Origin: an uncultured bacterium
Lineage (GTDB): Bacteria > Bacteroidota > Bacteroidia > Bacteroidales > CAIWKO01
Length of the DNA stretch: 22,446 nucleotides
Reading direction: 5' to 3'
Assembly: GCA_903916135.1 (NCBI GenBank)
Contig: CAIWVT010000345.1
Span: 1 to 22,446 of the forward strand
Numbering within the stretch: the first letter of the stretch is position 1; every line of letters begins with the position of its first letter. The notes beneath the pieces are model-generated. The model saw only the letters and a program-made list of their open reading frames with translations, made no database searches and had not been told where the DNA came from. This document shows, in pieces, positions 22,166 through 22,446 of the stretch. The translations under genes were made by a program, and so were the position numbers.

Positions 22166-22446
22166 ATGAAAAAATCATTTACTTTAATTTTATGCCTCCT
22201 TGCACTCAATAGTGTATTCGGGCAATTGACTGGAGTCAAAACCATTGGGATTGATTATGCAACTATTGCTGCTGCAGTAACAGATTTAAACGTCCAAGGT
22301 GTTGGTGTTGGCGGGGTAACTTTTGACATTCCTGCCGCATATACAGAAACAGCACCAACAGGAGGTATTGTTATCACTGCCACAGGTACTTTAACAGACC
22401 CCATTGTCTTTCAAAAAAGTGGAACAGGTGCAAATCCAGTAATTAC
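22166..22446 (+). CDS. Secreted surface protein, 5' end only (cut by window)
   Basis: The first 93 codons are present. A signal peptide MKKSFTLILCLLALNSVFGQ leads into VKTIGIDYATIAAAVTDL, a Gly/Val-rich GVGVGGVTFDI strand and DPIVFQKSGTGANPVIT. This opening is typical of large Bacteroidota cell-surface proteins built from beta-helix-like or adhesin-like repeats and usually ending in a T9SS domain. The C-terminus lies outside the window, so the T9SS part is inferred, not seen. It is too short to name a function. Confidence 0.8.
   Translation, partial: MKKSFTLILCLLALNSVFGQLTGVKTIGIDYATIAAAVTDLNVQGVGVGGVTFDIPAAYTETAPTGGIVITATGTLTDPIVFQKSGTGANPVI

Overview
The window looks like a chromosomal piece of an uncultured, AT-rich Bacteroidota. 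Three kinds of evidence point there. Several genes end in type IX secretion (T9SS) C-terminal sorting domains (the genes at 807, 13510 and 19762). Many genes are preceded by the Bacteroidota -7 promoter motif TAnnTTTG and have weak Shine-Dalgarno sites. Several families are typical of the phylum: PepSY-like, DUF2141, SIMPL, MORN_2 lipoproteins and GloVer-repeat surface proteins. I saw no rRNA, tRNA, transposase, integrase or CRISPR array.

Layout. 1-800 is repeat-rich: a 42-bp tandem array, a 132-bp direct duplication and a possible 47-codon reading frame or gene remnant on the minus strand. 807-4498 (plus) holds a secreted T9SS protein, a terminator, a 122-bp inverted-repeat element and a 23S rRNA m5U methyltransferase. 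4520-8470 (minus) is the least understood block: a 487-aa protein ending in a Zc3h12a/Regnase-type NYN ribonuclease domain, then a two-gene operon of colinear full-length paralogues that match no family I know. The two transcription units share an upstream motif. 8719-11301 (minus) holds a PepSY-like/DUF347 membrane-protein pair with overlapping reading frames, and two tandem DUF2141 periplasmic proteins. 11302-12429 is gene-free apart from a 21-bp tandem array. 12430-15768 (plus) holds a SIMPL protein, a GloVer-repeat T9SS protein and an archaeal-type CMP kinase. 15870-16646 (minus) is a MORN-type lipoprotein, divergent from a Rieske oxygenase (16713, plus). A POT peptide transporter and a T9SS-secreted alpha/beta hydrolase follow. 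21120-21655 holds two more 21-bp arrays, and the window ends inside another secreted surface protein.

Working together. Most recognised genes are single-gene units of an envelope or secretion lifestyle: peptides are imported by POT, and an esterase and propeller-like proteins are exported by T9SS. Housekeeping enzymes (RNA methyltransferase, CMP kinase) are interspersed.

Two things deserve attention. (1) Tandem arrays at four intergenic places have unrelated-looking sequences but periods of 21 bp or 42 bp (two or four turns of B-DNA), and a heptamer array has a 21-nt super-period. (2) The NYN-ribonuclease and paralogue-pair block has no function that I can name. All functional assignments are from reading the translations; no database search was run.
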